A stretch of DNA of 39,554 nt from Nocardioidaceae bacterium (GTDB taxonomy: Bacteria > Actinomycetota > Actinomycetes > Propionibacteriales > Nocardioidaceae): contig JACCYJ010000065.1 in NCBI GenBank assembly GCA_013696555.1, forward strand, positions 1 through 39,554. The letters run 5' to 3'. The notes under the pieces are model-generated. The model was not told the DNA's origin and did not search any database. It was given only the letters and a program-made list of their open reading frames with translations. Of this stretch, positions 1 to 7,674 are shown in pieces. Position numbers and translations under genes: made by a program. Positions within the stretch are counted from its first letter, which is position 1; every line of letters starts with the position of its first letter.

Positions 1-640
1 ACGTGCCGGCTCCTCCGATACCGAGATCCCTCGACGCCTCCAGGAGCCGGCCGTCGATCCGGTCGAGCGTCGCGAACAGCGGCACGATGAAGAACGGCAG
101 GTACCCGTACGCCAGCGCGATGACGACTGTGTAGGCATGACCCCCGAGCCAGTCGACGGGTTGTGACACCAGATGCGTGGCCTCCAGGGTGCGGTTCACG
201 TACCCGTCGGGCTGCAAGAGGTTGATCCAGGCCAGCATGCGGGTCAGGTAGTTGATCCACCACGGCGCGAGGATCAGTGCGAGGAGCAGCCCGCGGCGCC
301 GTCCCGCAAGCCGCGCCACGTAGTAGGCCACCGGGTAGCCGATCACGATGCACAAGGCCAAGGCGGCGGCCACGTAGCCAAACGTCCGAACGAACACCGG
401 GCGCAGGTCGCCGGTGACGGCCCTGTGGAGGACGCGGCTGAGGTCACCGAACTGCCACTGCAGCGGGTTCCACACCGGTACCGGTGAGCCGAACAACGGG
501 TCGGTGGCGCCGAAGGCGACGGCCGCGATCGCGTAGAAGGGCACGACGAAGAAGATGATGAGCCAGGCCGTGCCGGGCAACGCCAGCGCTGGCCACAGCC
601 GCGAAGCGCTGCGCTGGTGCGTCCTGCCTCCCGTGGCCAC
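1..640 (-). CDS. ABC transporter permease, PotB-like (partial, cut by window start)
   Basis: Inner-membrane permease of a spermidine/putrescine-type ABC importer. I translated the minus strand from a GTG at 638-640 (first residues MATGGRTHQR). About 213 residues are visible and the C-terminus lies outside the window. A hydrophobic first segment (LALPGTAWLIIFFVVPFY) is followed by a periplasmic stretch and several further membrane segments, including one with VIGYPVAYYVARLAG. Close to the window edge the motif LLEASRDLGIGGAG matches the EAA loop that docks on the ATPase subunit. The start lies 9 bases after the stop of the binding-protein gene, so the two are one operon. The ATPase and second permease are presumably beyond the window edge. 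The substrate is not proven; polyamine or a related amine is the family norm. Confidence 0.85.
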   Translation of the reverse strand, partial: MATGGRTHQRSASRLWPALALPGTAWLIIFFVVPFYAIAAVAFGATDPLFGSPVPVWNPLQWQFGDLSRVLHRAVTGDLRPVFVRTFGYVAAALALCIVIGYPVAYYVARLAGRRRGLLLALILAPWWINYLTRMLAWINLLQPDGYVNRTLEATHLVSQPVDWLGGHAYTVVIALAYGYLPFFIVPLFATLDRIDGRLLEASRDLGIGGAGT

Positions 641-649
641 GGGACTGCC

Positions 650-1888
650 TCAGCCAGACTTGAACGTCGCCCAGGTGTCGTCCCACAGGGTTCGCCCGGT
701 CGGGCTGAGCTGGAGCAGCTGCAGACCGGAGCGGTAGTCGTCGAGGGTCACCACGGTGCTCTCGAGATTGGCTGGGACGTACCCCTGACCGGATAGGTAG
801 CTCGGTGTGAACTTCTGCAACGCCGGCTGGTAGCCGACCCAGCCGAAGTTGCGCAGGGCGTTCTTCTCGTCGAGCAGGTAGTTCAAGAAGTGGTGCGCCA
901 GCACCGGGTGTTCGGCCCCGGCGACGACCGCGATGGTGTCGCTGCCCACCACCCCCGGCTCGCCGGTCGGGTACCAGTAGCCGAGCACGTCGGCGGTGTC
1001 GCCCTTGGGCAGGTAGTACTGGGCGCCGATCATGTCCCCCGACCAGCACTGGTGAACGGTTGCCCGGTTCTCGGGCACCTCGGTGTAACCGTTAATGTCA
1101 ACCTTGACCCTCACCGCTGAAACCAGCTTGCTGAGCTCCGTCCCGGCGGCGCGGATCAACTCTGGGTCCTCGGTGTTGACGTCCGTCACGCCGGAGCGCA
1201 CCAGCGACATGCCGATCGCCTCACGGCCGTCGTCGAGGATGTGGATCTTGCCTGCGTAACGCTCGTCCCACAACAAGTCGTACCCGTTGGCTGGGATGTC
1301 GCTCACCTGGTCGGCGCGGTAGCCGATGCCGGTGGTGTAGACGTTGTAGGGGACGGTGTAGAGCGGACCCCGGTCGTAGAACGGGTCCTGCAGCGACGGC
1401 CAGGCGTTGCTCAGGTTGGGCAGATAGCTGAGGTTGATCGGCTGGAGCAGCTTGCCGACGACGACCTTGGCCAGGATGTCCGGGGTCGGGAAGAACACGT
1501 CGAACCTGGCCTGTCCGGTGCGCAGCTTCGCCACTGCTTCGTCCATCGAGTTGAATGTCGTGACCTCGACCTCGACGCCGTACTCCTCGCCGAACGCCTT
1601 GAGGAGACCCGGTGCGAGGTAGTCTGAGTAGTTGAAGACTTTGAGTATCCCGGTCTCCGGATCCATGCCGTCGGCGATGGCCGGGATGTCGTCGTGCACT
1701 GGCAGCGTTACTGGGTCGTCGGGTCGGGCGAGCGGCAGGACGGTGTTCGCAGCGCTCGTGCTCGAGCCTGTGCTCGAGCAGGCGCTGAGCAGCCCCGGTG
1801 CGGCGACGGTACCAAGCGAGACATACAGCGAGTTGCGGAGGAATCGCCGCCGGTCGTAGACCGGCCGCTCCCGGGGATGCATGGCCAA
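650..1888 (-). CDS. ABC transporter substrate-binding lipoprotein, PotD-like
   Basis: Extracellular solute-binding protein of the spermidine/putrescine family (about 412 residues), feeding the permease gene just downstream. The N-terminus has a twin-arginine motif (DRRRFLRN) followed by a hydrophobic stretch and a lipobox (LLSAC), so the mature protein is probably a Tat-exported lipoprotein starting at Cys37. The body shows PotD-like blocks such as FNYSDYLAPGLLKAFGEEYG and, further on, VVGSDTIAVVAG. The start is uncertain. TTG at 1886-1888 has an AGGAG nine bases upstream, ATG at 1880-1882 is an alternative, and a GTG further upstream (1942) would place a long extension before the Tat signal. 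It is divergent from the Rieske oxygenase gene. The transported ligand could be a polyamine or a quaternary amine used by that oxygenase; this is inference. Confidence 0.88.
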   Translation of the reverse strand: MAMHPRERPVYDRRRFLRNSLYVSLGTVAAPGLLSACSSTGSSTSAANTVLPLARPDDPVTLPVHDDIPAIADGMDPETGILKVFNYSDYLAPGLLKAFGEEYGVEVEVTTFNSMDEAVAKLRTGQARFDVFFPTPDILAKVVVGKLLQPINLSYLPNLSNAWPSLQDPFYDRGPLYTVPYNVYTTGIGYRADQVSDIPANGYDLLWDERYAGKIHILDDGREAIGMSLVRSGVTDVNTEDPELIRAAGTELSKLVSAVRVKVDINGYTEVPENRATVHQCWSGDMIGAQYYLPKGDTADVLGYWYPTGEPGVVGSDTIAVVAGAEHPVLAHHFLNYLLDEKNALRNFGWVGYQPALQKFTPSYLSGQGYVPANLESTVVTLDDYRSGLQLLQLSPTGRTLWDDTWATFKSG

Positions 1889-1963
1889 GGTGGGTCTCTC
1901 CTCGTGCCGAGTCGGCTGTGCCAGACTAGCTCCGCCGCTCACGGGACGTCGACGGCTCTGACT

Positions 1964-1992
1964 TTGCGCCGGTAGGCGCCGCAGCCTACCCT
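1964..1992 (+). promoter_or_regulatory. Putative promoter with overlapping palindromic operator upstream of the Rieske gene
   Basis: TTGCGC at 1964-1969 and TACCCT at 1987-1992 are separated by 17 bases and fit a -35/-10 pair. The -10 ends 6 bases before the GTG start at 1999, which suggests a leaderless transcript. An inverted repeat, GGTAGGC (1971-1977) and GCCTACC (1984-1990) with a 6-base spacer, overlaps the -10 and would be well placed for a repressor. Prediction only; no regulator gene is adjacent. Confidence 0.4.
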
Positions 1993-1998
1993 GACTGT

Positions 1999-3165
1999 GT
2001 GTTCAATCAGCAACTGGTCAAGGAAGCGACGCCAGCAGCGCCTCTCAACCGGACCGATCTGGAGAAGAGCCTGCAGCCGTTCGGGTTGAGCCGGATGCTG
2101 CCCAAGGCGGCCTACGTCGAGCCCGAGGTGCTCGCCTGGGAGCGGGCGTACATCTTCTCCGGCTGGATCTGTCTCGGACGATCGAGCGAGGTCCTCGAGC
2201 CCGGCAGCATGCGGACGTACTCGATCGGTGAGACCAGCGTGCTGCTGGTGCGAGACGAGGCCGGAACGGTCCGGGCGTTCGAGAACGCCTGCCGGCACCG
2301 TGGGCACGAGCTGCTGCCCTGTGGTCAGAGCGCGCAACGACGCGCGATCGTGTGCCCGTACCACGCCTGGACCTACGACCTCGACGGCGGGTTGCGCGGA
2401 GCGCCGGGCTTCCAGCGCAACGAGGAGTTCGACAAGACCGAGTTCTCGCTGAACGCCATGCCGGCGGTGGAGTGGCACGGGTGGGTCTTCGTCGACCCGA
2501 GTCGCACAGCCGGGTATTTCCAGGCTCATGTCGGTGCACTCGAAGACGTCGTGGCCCGCTACGACGCAGCCTTGCTGCGGACTGCGGAGACGCACGAGTA
2601 CGACGTGGCGGCGAACTGGAAGATCATCATCGAGAACTACCAGGAGTGCTACCACTGCTCGATGATCCACCCTGAGCTGACCAAGGTGTCACCCCCGCGC
2701 AGTGGCGAGAACCTCGACACCCGCGGTGACTGGGTGGCCGGGTGGATGGAGCTACGCGAGGGCGCCGCAACCATGTCACTGGACGGTTCCAGCGGCGGCG
2801 TCATGATCGCCCGACTCGACGAGCACGAGCAGCGCACGGTGATGTATGCCGCGGTCATGCCCAACCTGCTGATCAGCCTGCACCCTGACTACGTGATGAC
2901 CCATCTGCTGACGCCGCTGGCGCCGGACCTGACTCGGATCCAGTGCTCCTGGGCGTTCCCCTCGGCGGCCTTCGAGCTGCCAGACTTCGACCCGGCGTAC
3001 GCGGTGGACTTCTGGGACCTGACGAACCGACAGGACTGGGCGGCGTGCGAGTCAGTGCAGCGGGGGATGCGTGCGCCGCACTACGTTCCGGGGCCGCTGG
3101 CACCGGACGAGGACGGCGTCTACCAGTTCGTCACCAAGATGGCCCGCCGCTACCTCGGCTCCTGA
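1999..3165 (+). CDS. Rieske non-heme iron oxygenase, quaternary-amine type
   Basis: Oxygenase subunit of a two-component Rieske system, 388 residues, which would hydroxylate or demethylate an organic substrate using electrons from a separate reductase (none is in this window). The Rieske [2Fe-2S] ligands are C98, H100, C119 and H122 (CRH and CPYH). The catalytic domain has H219 and H224 in ECYHCSMIHPE, and a likely third ligand D346 in NRQDW. The residue bridging to the Rieske cluster is Glu216, not the usual Asp. As I recall, Glu at this site is typical of carnitine, choline and glycine-betaine oxygenases (CntA, GbcA types). The start GTG at 1999 follows a -10-like box by 6 bases; a GTG at 1997 is out of frame. 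The gene is divergent from a polyamine-type ABC system, which may supply the substrate. The exact substrate is unknown. Confidence 0.88.
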   Translation: MFNQQLVKEATPAAPLNRTDLEKSLQPFGLSRMLPKAAYVEPEVLAWERAYIFSGWICLGRSSEVLEPGSMRTYSIGETSVLLVRDEAGTVRAFENACRHRGHELLPCGQSAQRRAIVCPYHAWTYDLDGGLRGAPGFQRNEEFDKTEFSLNAMPAVEWHGWVFVDPSRTAGYFQAHVGALEDVVARYDAALLRTAETHEYDVAANWKIIIENYQECYHCSMIHPELTKVSPPRSGENLDTRGDWVAGWMELREGAATMSLDGSSGGVMIARLDEHEQRTVMYAAVMPNLLISLHPDYVMTHLLTPLAPDLTRIQCSWAFPSAAFELPDFDPAYAVDFWDLTNRQDWAACESVQRGMRAPHYVPGPLAPDEDGVYQFVTKMARRYLGS

Positions 3166-3186
3166 GCCCGCCTGCCGCAACCGCAG

Positions 3187-3263
3187 CTTCACCAGGTTGA
3201 CCTGGTATCAGTGCGCTTCACCTGGCGTGCATGCCAGGTGAAGTGTGCCGCTGCCAGGTGAAG
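3187..3263. repeat. Palindromic intergenic element, copy A (CAGGTGAAG family)
   Basis: Three parts lie between the convergent Rieske and sdhB genes. The first is a small hairpin, ACCAGG (3191-3196), TTGA, CCTGGT (3201-3206). The second is a larger hairpin, CTTCACCTGGC (3216-3226), six-base loop, GCCAGGTGAAG (3233-3243). The third is an extra direct copy of the right arm at 3253-3263. A closely similar element sits at 14800-14876. It may act as a bidirectional terminator; there is no T-tract. Confidence 0.8.
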
Positions 3264-3271
3264 CGTCCGTA

Positions 3272-4036
3272 CTAGAGCTCGGTACGGTCGTCGCGTCGCC
3301 TGATCTTGGTGCCGAGCCACACCAGCGGGTCGTACTTGCGATCGACGACCCGCTCCTTCATCGGGATGATCGCATTGTCGGTGATCTTGATGTTCTCCGG
3401 ACACACCTCGGTGCAGCACTTGGTGATGTTGCACAGCCCGATCCCGGCTGCGCTCTGCGCCAGCTCCCGGCGGTCATGGGTGTCGAGTGGATGCATGTCG
3501 AGCTCCGCGTACCGCAGGAAGAACCTCGGCCCAGCGAACGCCGGCTTGTTCTCCTCGTGGTCGCGGATCACGTGGCAGGTGTTCTGGCACAAGAAGCACT
3601 CGATGCACTTGCGGAACTCCTGGCCGCGCTCGACGTCCTGCTGCATCATCCGGCGCTTGCCGTCGGCGTCTGGCGGCGTCGGCGCAAAGGCTGGTAGCTC
3701 GCGCGCCTTGACGTAGTTGTACGACACGTCGGTCACCAGGTCGCGGACGACCGGGAACGCACGCAGCGGCGTGACCGTGATGACGTCCTCGTGGCCAAAG
3801 TCCGACAACCGGGTCATGCACATCAGACGTGACCGACCGTTGATCTCCGCCGAGCACGAGCCGCACTTGCCCGCTTTGCAGTTCCAGCGCACCGCGAGGT
3901 CACCGGCCTGAGTCGCCTGCACCCGGTGGATCGCGTCGAGAACGACCTCACCCTCCTCGACCTCGACGGTGAAGTCCTGCAGCGCACCGCCGTCGCGGTC
4001 ACCTCGCCACAGGCGCATGGACAGCGGGTAGCCCAC
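3272..4036 (-). CDS. sdhB: Succinate dehydrogenase iron-sulfur subunit
   Basis: Iron-sulfur subunit (254 residues) passing electrons from the flavoprotein to the membrane anchor at the inner face of the cytoplasmic membrane. The N-terminal ferredoxin-like domain has C53, C58, C61 and C73 for a [2Fe-2S] cluster. The C-terminal domain has CIECFLCQNTC (C144, C147, C150, C154) and a second group at C202, C207/C208 and C212 (CNITKCCTEVCP), for the 4Fe-4S and 3Fe-4S clusters. The GTG start overlaps the sdhA stop by one base (TAGTG), so translation is coupled. The gene order (anchor, flavoprotein, iron-sulfur) and the anchor type resemble the mycobacterial Sdh1 operon. It is the last gene of the operon and is followed by palindromic element A. 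Confidence 0.96.
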   Translation of the reverse strand: MGYPLSMRLWRGDRDGGALQDFTVEVEEGEVVLDAIHRVQATQAGDLAVRWNCKAGKCGSCSAEINGRSRLMCMTRLSDFGHEDVITVTPLRAFPVVRDLVTDVSYNYVKARELPAFAPTPPDADGKRRMMQQDVERGQEFRKCIECFLCQNTCHVIRDHEENKPAFAGPRFFLRYAELDMHPLDTHDRRELAQSAAGIGLCNITKCCTEVCPENIKITDNAIIPMKERVVDRKYDPLVWLGTKIRRRDDRTEL

Positions 4037-5841
4037 TACTTCACCTCGAACAGTTCGTGTAGCTCGTCGGGCATCCGAGGCAGGTCCTGCCGCTGCAGCG
4101 ACAACTCGCCACCGGCGTCGTTAGTCAGGATCAGGTTGATTCCGCCCCACGACTCGTCGGTGCCTGGGAAGTCCTCGCGGGTGTGCCCGCCGCGTGACTC
4201 GGTGCGCTCGAGCGCAGCCATCGCGATGCACTCGCTGACCGTCAGCATGTTCGGCAGATCGAGCGCGAGATGCCACCCGGGGTTGTATTGCCGGTGCCCT
4301 TCCACCGACAGCTCACCAGCGCGTCGCCTCAGGTCTGCCAGCTTGCGCAGCGATTCCGTCAGCTCGTCCTCGGTGCGGATGATGCCGACCAGCTCCTGCA
4401 TCACCTCCTGCAGCTCGCGTTGCAGCGTGTACGGGTTCTCGCCACCGTCTTGGGCGAACGGCGCCACCGCGGCCTCCGCAGCGGCGTTGACCTGCTGCTG
4501 ATGCACCCGGACCGGCCGGCGCCGGTGGCGGTAGGCGAAGTAACCGGCATGCAAGCCTGCTCGGCGCCCGAACACCAGCAGGTCCGACAGGGAGTTGCCG
4601 CCGAGACGGTTCGAGCCATGCATGCCTCCGGCGACCTCGCCGGCGGCGTACAGCCCTGGCACGACCGAGACACCGGTGTCGGGGTCGACCTCGACACCGC
4701 CCATCACGTAGTGGCAGGTGGGTCCGATCTCCATCGCCTCGGCGGTGATGTCGACGTCCGCGAGCTCCTTGAACTGGTGGTACATCGAGGGCAGCCGGCG
4801 CTGGATGAACGCGGCGTCGCGGCGCGAGGCGATATCGAGGAAGATCCCGTCGTGCGGTGACCCCCGGCCGGCCTTGATCTCGGAGTTGATCGCTCGCGCC
4901 ACCTCGTCGCGCGGCAGCAGCTCCGGCGGCCGCCGGTTGTTCTTCTTGTCCTCGTACCAGCGGTCCGCCTCCGCCTCGGAGTCGGCGGTCTCGCCTTTGA
5001 AGAACTCCGGAATGTAGTCGAACATGAACCGCTTGCCCTCGGAGTTGCGCAGCACCCCGCCGTCACCGCGCACCGACTCGGTGACCAAGATCCCGCGCAC
5101 GCTCGGCGGCCACACCATCCCGGTGGGATGGAACTGGACGAACTCCATGTTGACCAGCGACGCGCCCGCGTCCAGGGCCAGCGCATGCCCGTCGCCGGTG
5201 TACTCCCAGGAGTTGCTGGTGACCCGGTACGACTTGCCGATACCACCGGTGGCCAGCACCACGGCGGGTGCCTCGAACATGACGAACCGCCCGGAGTCCC
5301 GCCAGTAGCCGAACGCACCGGCGATACGGTCCACGTCCTTGAGCAGCTTGGTGACCGTGCACTCCATGAACACGTCGATGCCCAGAGCCACCGCTCGTTG
5401 CTGCAGCGTCCGGATCATCTCCAGTCCGGTGCGGTCGCCGACGTGCGCAAGCCGGGCGTAGCGATGACCGCCGAAGTCCCGTTGCGAGATCAGCCCGTCC
5501 TTGGTGCGGTCGAAGAGCGCCCCCCACTCCTCGAGCTCGAGGACACGATCCGGAGCCTCCTGCGCGTGCAGTTGCGCCATCCGCCAGTGGTTGAGCATCT
5601 TTCCGCCACGCATGGTGTCGCGAAAGTGCACCCTCCAGTTGTCGTCGGGCCAGACGTTGCCCATCGCGGCGGCGATACCACCCTCGGCCATCACCGTATG
5701 GGCCTTGCCCAACAACGACTTACAGACAATGGCGGTACGGGCGCCGGACTCGTGCGAGGCGATCGCCGCGCGCAACCCCGCTCCGCCGGCGCCGATGACG
5801 ACGACGTCGTACGCGTGGGTCTCGAGCTCGGACGTACTCAT
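4036..5841 (-). CDS. sdhA: Succinate dehydrogenase/fumarate reductase flavoprotein subunit
   Basis: Catalytic flavoprotein (601 residues) that oxidises succinate to fumarate, or the reverse. An N-terminal dinucleotide-binding motif DVVVIGAGGAGLRAA is followed by KAHTVMAEGG, where H48 is the expected covalent FAD attachment residue. Further signature blocks are present, such as EFVQFHPTG and the C-terminal-side MHGSNRLGGNSLSDLLVFG. The start ATG at 5841 has an AGGAGAT upstream and lies 16 bases after the sdhC stop. The length fits the family. The direction in vivo (succinate oxidation or fumarate reduction) cannot be read from the sequence. Confidence 0.96.
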   Translation of the reverse strand: MSTSELETHAYDVVVIGAGGAGLRAAIASHESGARTAIVCKSLLGKAHTVMAEGGIAAAMGNVWPDDNWRVHFRDTMRGGKMLNHWRMAQLHAQEAPDRVLELEEWGALFDRTKDGLISQRDFGGHRYARLAHVGDRTGLEMIRTLQQRAVALGIDVFMECTVTKLLKDVDRIAGAFGYWRDSGRFVMFEAPAVVLATGGIGKSYRVTSNSWEYTGDGHALALDAGASLVNMEFVQFHPTGMVWPPSVRGILVTESVRGDGGVLRNSEGKRFMFDYIPEFFKGETADSEAEADRWYEDKKNNRRPPELLPRDEVARAINSEIKAGRGSPHDGIFLDIASRRDAAFIQRRLPSMYHQFKELADVDITAEAMEIGPTCHYVMGGVEVDPDTGVSVVPGLYAAGEVAGGMHGSNRLGGNSLSDLLVFGRRAGLHAGYFAYRHRRRPVRVHQQQVNAAAEAAVAPFAQDGGENPYTLQRELQEVMQELVGIIRTEDELTESLRKLADLRRRAGELSVEGHRQYNPGWHLALDLPNMLTVSECIAMAALERTESRGGHTREDFPGTDESWGGINLILTNDAGGELSLQRQDLPRMPDELHELFEVK

Positions 5842-5857
5842 CAGTCGGACATCTCCT

Positions 5858-6646
5858 TCAGAAGAAACGGGGATCGTCGAACGCGCCGGTGGCCAACAGA
5901 TAGACGTAGAAGTCGGCCAGGGCGACCGAGAAGAGGCTCAACCAGGCCCACTGCGGGTGGTTGCGGTTGAGCCGCGAGACGAGAGTCCACGCCTTGTAGC
6001 GCACCGGGTGTCTGGAGAAGTTGCGCAGCCGTCCCCCGATCACGTGGCGACACGAGTGGCAAGAAAGTGTGTAGAGCCAGATCAGCACCACGTTGGCGAG
6101 CAGGATCACCGTGCCGAGGCCCATGTGGCCCCAGTCCTCGTTCTCGTCGCGGAAGGCCAGCACGACGTCGTACGTGAGGATCAACGCCACCACCGCAGCG
6201 GCGTAGAGGAACCAGCGGTGAATGTTTTGGAAGATCAGTGGGAAACGGGTCTCGCCGGTGTACTTGGAGTGCGGTTCGGCGACGGAGCAGGCAGGCGGGG
6301 ACAGCCAGAACGCGCGGTAGTACGCCTTGCGGTAGTAGTAGCAGCTGAGCCGGAACCCGAGCGGGAAGATCAAGATGATCAGTGCGGGGGAGAGCCCCCA
6401 CCACCCGATGGGCGAGCCGAAGTCGTTCGACCCTTCGACGCAGTTATCGGTCAGGCAGGGGGAGTAGAACGGCGAGATGTACGGCGCGGCGTAGTAGTCG
6501 TCGCCGGAGAACGCCCGCCAGGTGGAGTAGACGATGAACGCGGCGAAGACGACGAAGGTCGTCAACGGCGGGAGCCACCACCGGTCCGGCCGCAGCGTAC
6601 GAGCCTCGACACTGGCCCGTTCGGGGCCGAAGACTCCGGTCGCCAT
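5858..6646 (-). CDS. sdhC: Succinate dehydrogenase membrane anchor, Sdh1-type
   Basis: Membrane anchor of the complex, 262 residues with about five hydrophobic segments (for example WLPPLTTFVVFAAFIVY, LSPALIILIFPLGF, FLYAAAVVALILTY and VILLANVVLIWLY). It resembles the single-chain anchor of the mycobacterial Sdh1 operon rather than separate small SdhC and SdhD chains. Several His residues in or near the membrane segments (NIHRW, SCHSCRHVIGG) are candidates for heme ligation. The start is ATG at 6646, chosen because AGGAGG lies 10 bases upstream; the reading frame stays open to 6691 without a better ribosome site. First gene of the operon, so its promoter should lie in 6647-6750. Confidence 0.9.
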   Translation of the reverse strand: MATGVFGPERASVEARTLRPDRWWLPPLTTFVVFAAFIVYSTWRAFSGDDYYAAPYISPFYSPCLTDNCVEGSNDFGSPIGWWGLSPALIILIFPLGFRLSCYYYRKAYYRAFWLSPPACSVAEPHSKYTGETRFPLIFQNIHRWFLYAAAVVALILTYDVVLAFRDENEDWGHMGLGTVILLANVVLIWLYTLSCHSCRHVIGGRLRNFSRHPVRYKAWTLVSRLNRNHPQWAWLSLFSVALADFYVYLLATGAFDDPRFF

Positions 6647-6993
6647 CAGTTGAGCGCCTCCTTGCGCCAGCCTTGATCGTCGCAGAGTCAACCGCTCATT
6701 GCGCCTCGGGGGAAGGATTCCGTAGCGCGTGCTTGGTCACACTCGCGGGTTGCCCCTATCCCACGTTCACGTGGTACCGGGGCACTTCCAATGGGGTCGA
6801 ACCCATTGGAAGTGCCCCTCAGCCATTGGAAGTACGGGCGCGAAGCAGCACCGCCGCGAGGTGCCTTGTCGAGCGCTGGCGCCCCTGCGCCCACGCTCGG
6901 GCGGGCGGGCAGCGTCGTTTGGTGCGAAGCGGTCAGCGACACGCGGGAGACTGTCGCCTCAACGCGCCACTCGACGCGGGACCGGCCGGTGCT
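6647..6993. other. Long intergenic region between sdhC and the deaminase-like gene
   Basis: This 347-base stretch separates divergent genes and should contain both promoters. The first 100 bases, next to sdhC, contain TTGACT on the minus strand at about 6674-6679 but no convincing partner -10. Palindromic element C fills 6753-6834. The rest (6835-6993) is GC-rich, with no conserved ORF, RNA gene or repeat that I could recognise. Open frames across it translate the palindrome and are not credible proteins. Confidence 0.6.
6753..6834. repeat. Palindromic intergenic element, copy C (GGGGCACTTC family)
   Basis: A perfect 17-bp hairpin has GGGGCACTTCCAATGGG (6779-6795), loop GTCGAA, and its complement (6802-6818). 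A weaker hairpin at 6753-6782 has a CCACG TTCA CGTGG core (6761-6774) and shares the GGGG at 6779-6782, so the two structures exclude each other. An extra half-arm, CCATTGGAAGT, follows at 6823-6833. The reverse complement aligns with element D at 20001-20080 along its whole length. It lies between divergent genes, so a terminator role is less natural here. Confidence 0.85.
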
Positions 6994-7674
6994 ATGTCGG
7001 TTAGCGTCCCGCTCATGGACGGTGTCGAGTCACGCCTCGACGGTGCCTGGGTGGCCGCCTTCGAGCAGGCCTGGACGTCTCACCGTCTGGGGAGCATCGC
7101 GGTCGGGGCGGTGCTGACGGACAGCGACGGCGCCGTGGTGGCCGCCGATCGCAACCGCGCGGGCGAGTCGGAGGGGCCTCCCGGCCTGCTCGCCGGCAAC
7201 CGGTTGGCGCATGCCGAGGTCAACGTCATTGCCCGGCTCGGACAGGCACATCCGGAAGGCATGAGCCTGCTCACCACCCTGCAGCCCTGCGTGCTGTGCG
7301 CCGGAGCTTGTAGCTACGCGCGGGTGGCGCGAGTGGAGTACGCAGGCGTCGACGCGGCGTGGGATGGCGTGGAGCAGCTGCACCAGGCGTCGCCCGTCCT
7401 GGTCGAACGGGCGCCAGCAATCAGCTGGCGAGACCTCGGCTTCTGGTCGGTGTGGGCCGAGGCGGTCCCGCTCTCCGGAGTGATCCGACGTTACGGACTG
7501 GACGGCCGGGTCGGTCGCACTTATCTGGCGGCCAACGCTGCCATGGTCGACCTGGCGACGCAGATCGCCGGTGATGAAGCTTTGCCGAGGCTGGACCTGG
7601 AGGCTGCAGTCGCCCGCTGGGCCGAGCGCCTGGCGAGGGTAGCGGTGACCATGCCTGGAGAGTCCGCGCCGTGA
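6994..7674 (+). CDS. Cytidine/deoxycytidylate deaminase-fold protein
   Basis: Predicted zinc-dependent nucleoside or base deaminase, 226 residues. The zinc and catalytic motifs of the superfamily are present: HAE at 73-75 (LAHAEVNVIA) and PCxxC at 98-102 (LQPCVLCAGAC). The second half (after about residue 115) is not a known domain that I recognise and makes the protein longer than plain cytidine or tRNA-adenosine deaminases. The ATG at 6994 is chosen because the frame upstream runs through palindromic element C; an ATG at 7015 is also possible, and neither has a strong ribosome site. Its stop overlaps the GTG of the next gene (GTGA at 7671-7674), so the deaminase and the Nudix-phosphotransferase fusion are co-translated. 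The substrate is unknown; a modified nucleotide or a guanine-type base are options. Confidence 0.8.
   Translation: MSVSVPLMDGVESRLDGAWVAAFEQAWTSHRLGSIAVGAVLTDSDGAVVAADRNRAGESEGPPGLLAGNRLAHAEVNVIARLGQAHPEGMSLLTTLQPCVLCAGACSYARVARVEYAGVDAAWDGVEQLHQASPVLVERAPAISWRDLGFWSVWAEAVPLSGVIRRYGLDGRVGRTYLAANAAMVDLATQIAGDEALPRLDLEAAVARWAERLARVAVTMPGESAP

Noticed and set aside
6673-6993. Long N-terminal extension of the deaminase-like gene.
   Set aside because: The extension translates palindromic element C and shows no conserved protein pattern; the family motifs start after 6994.
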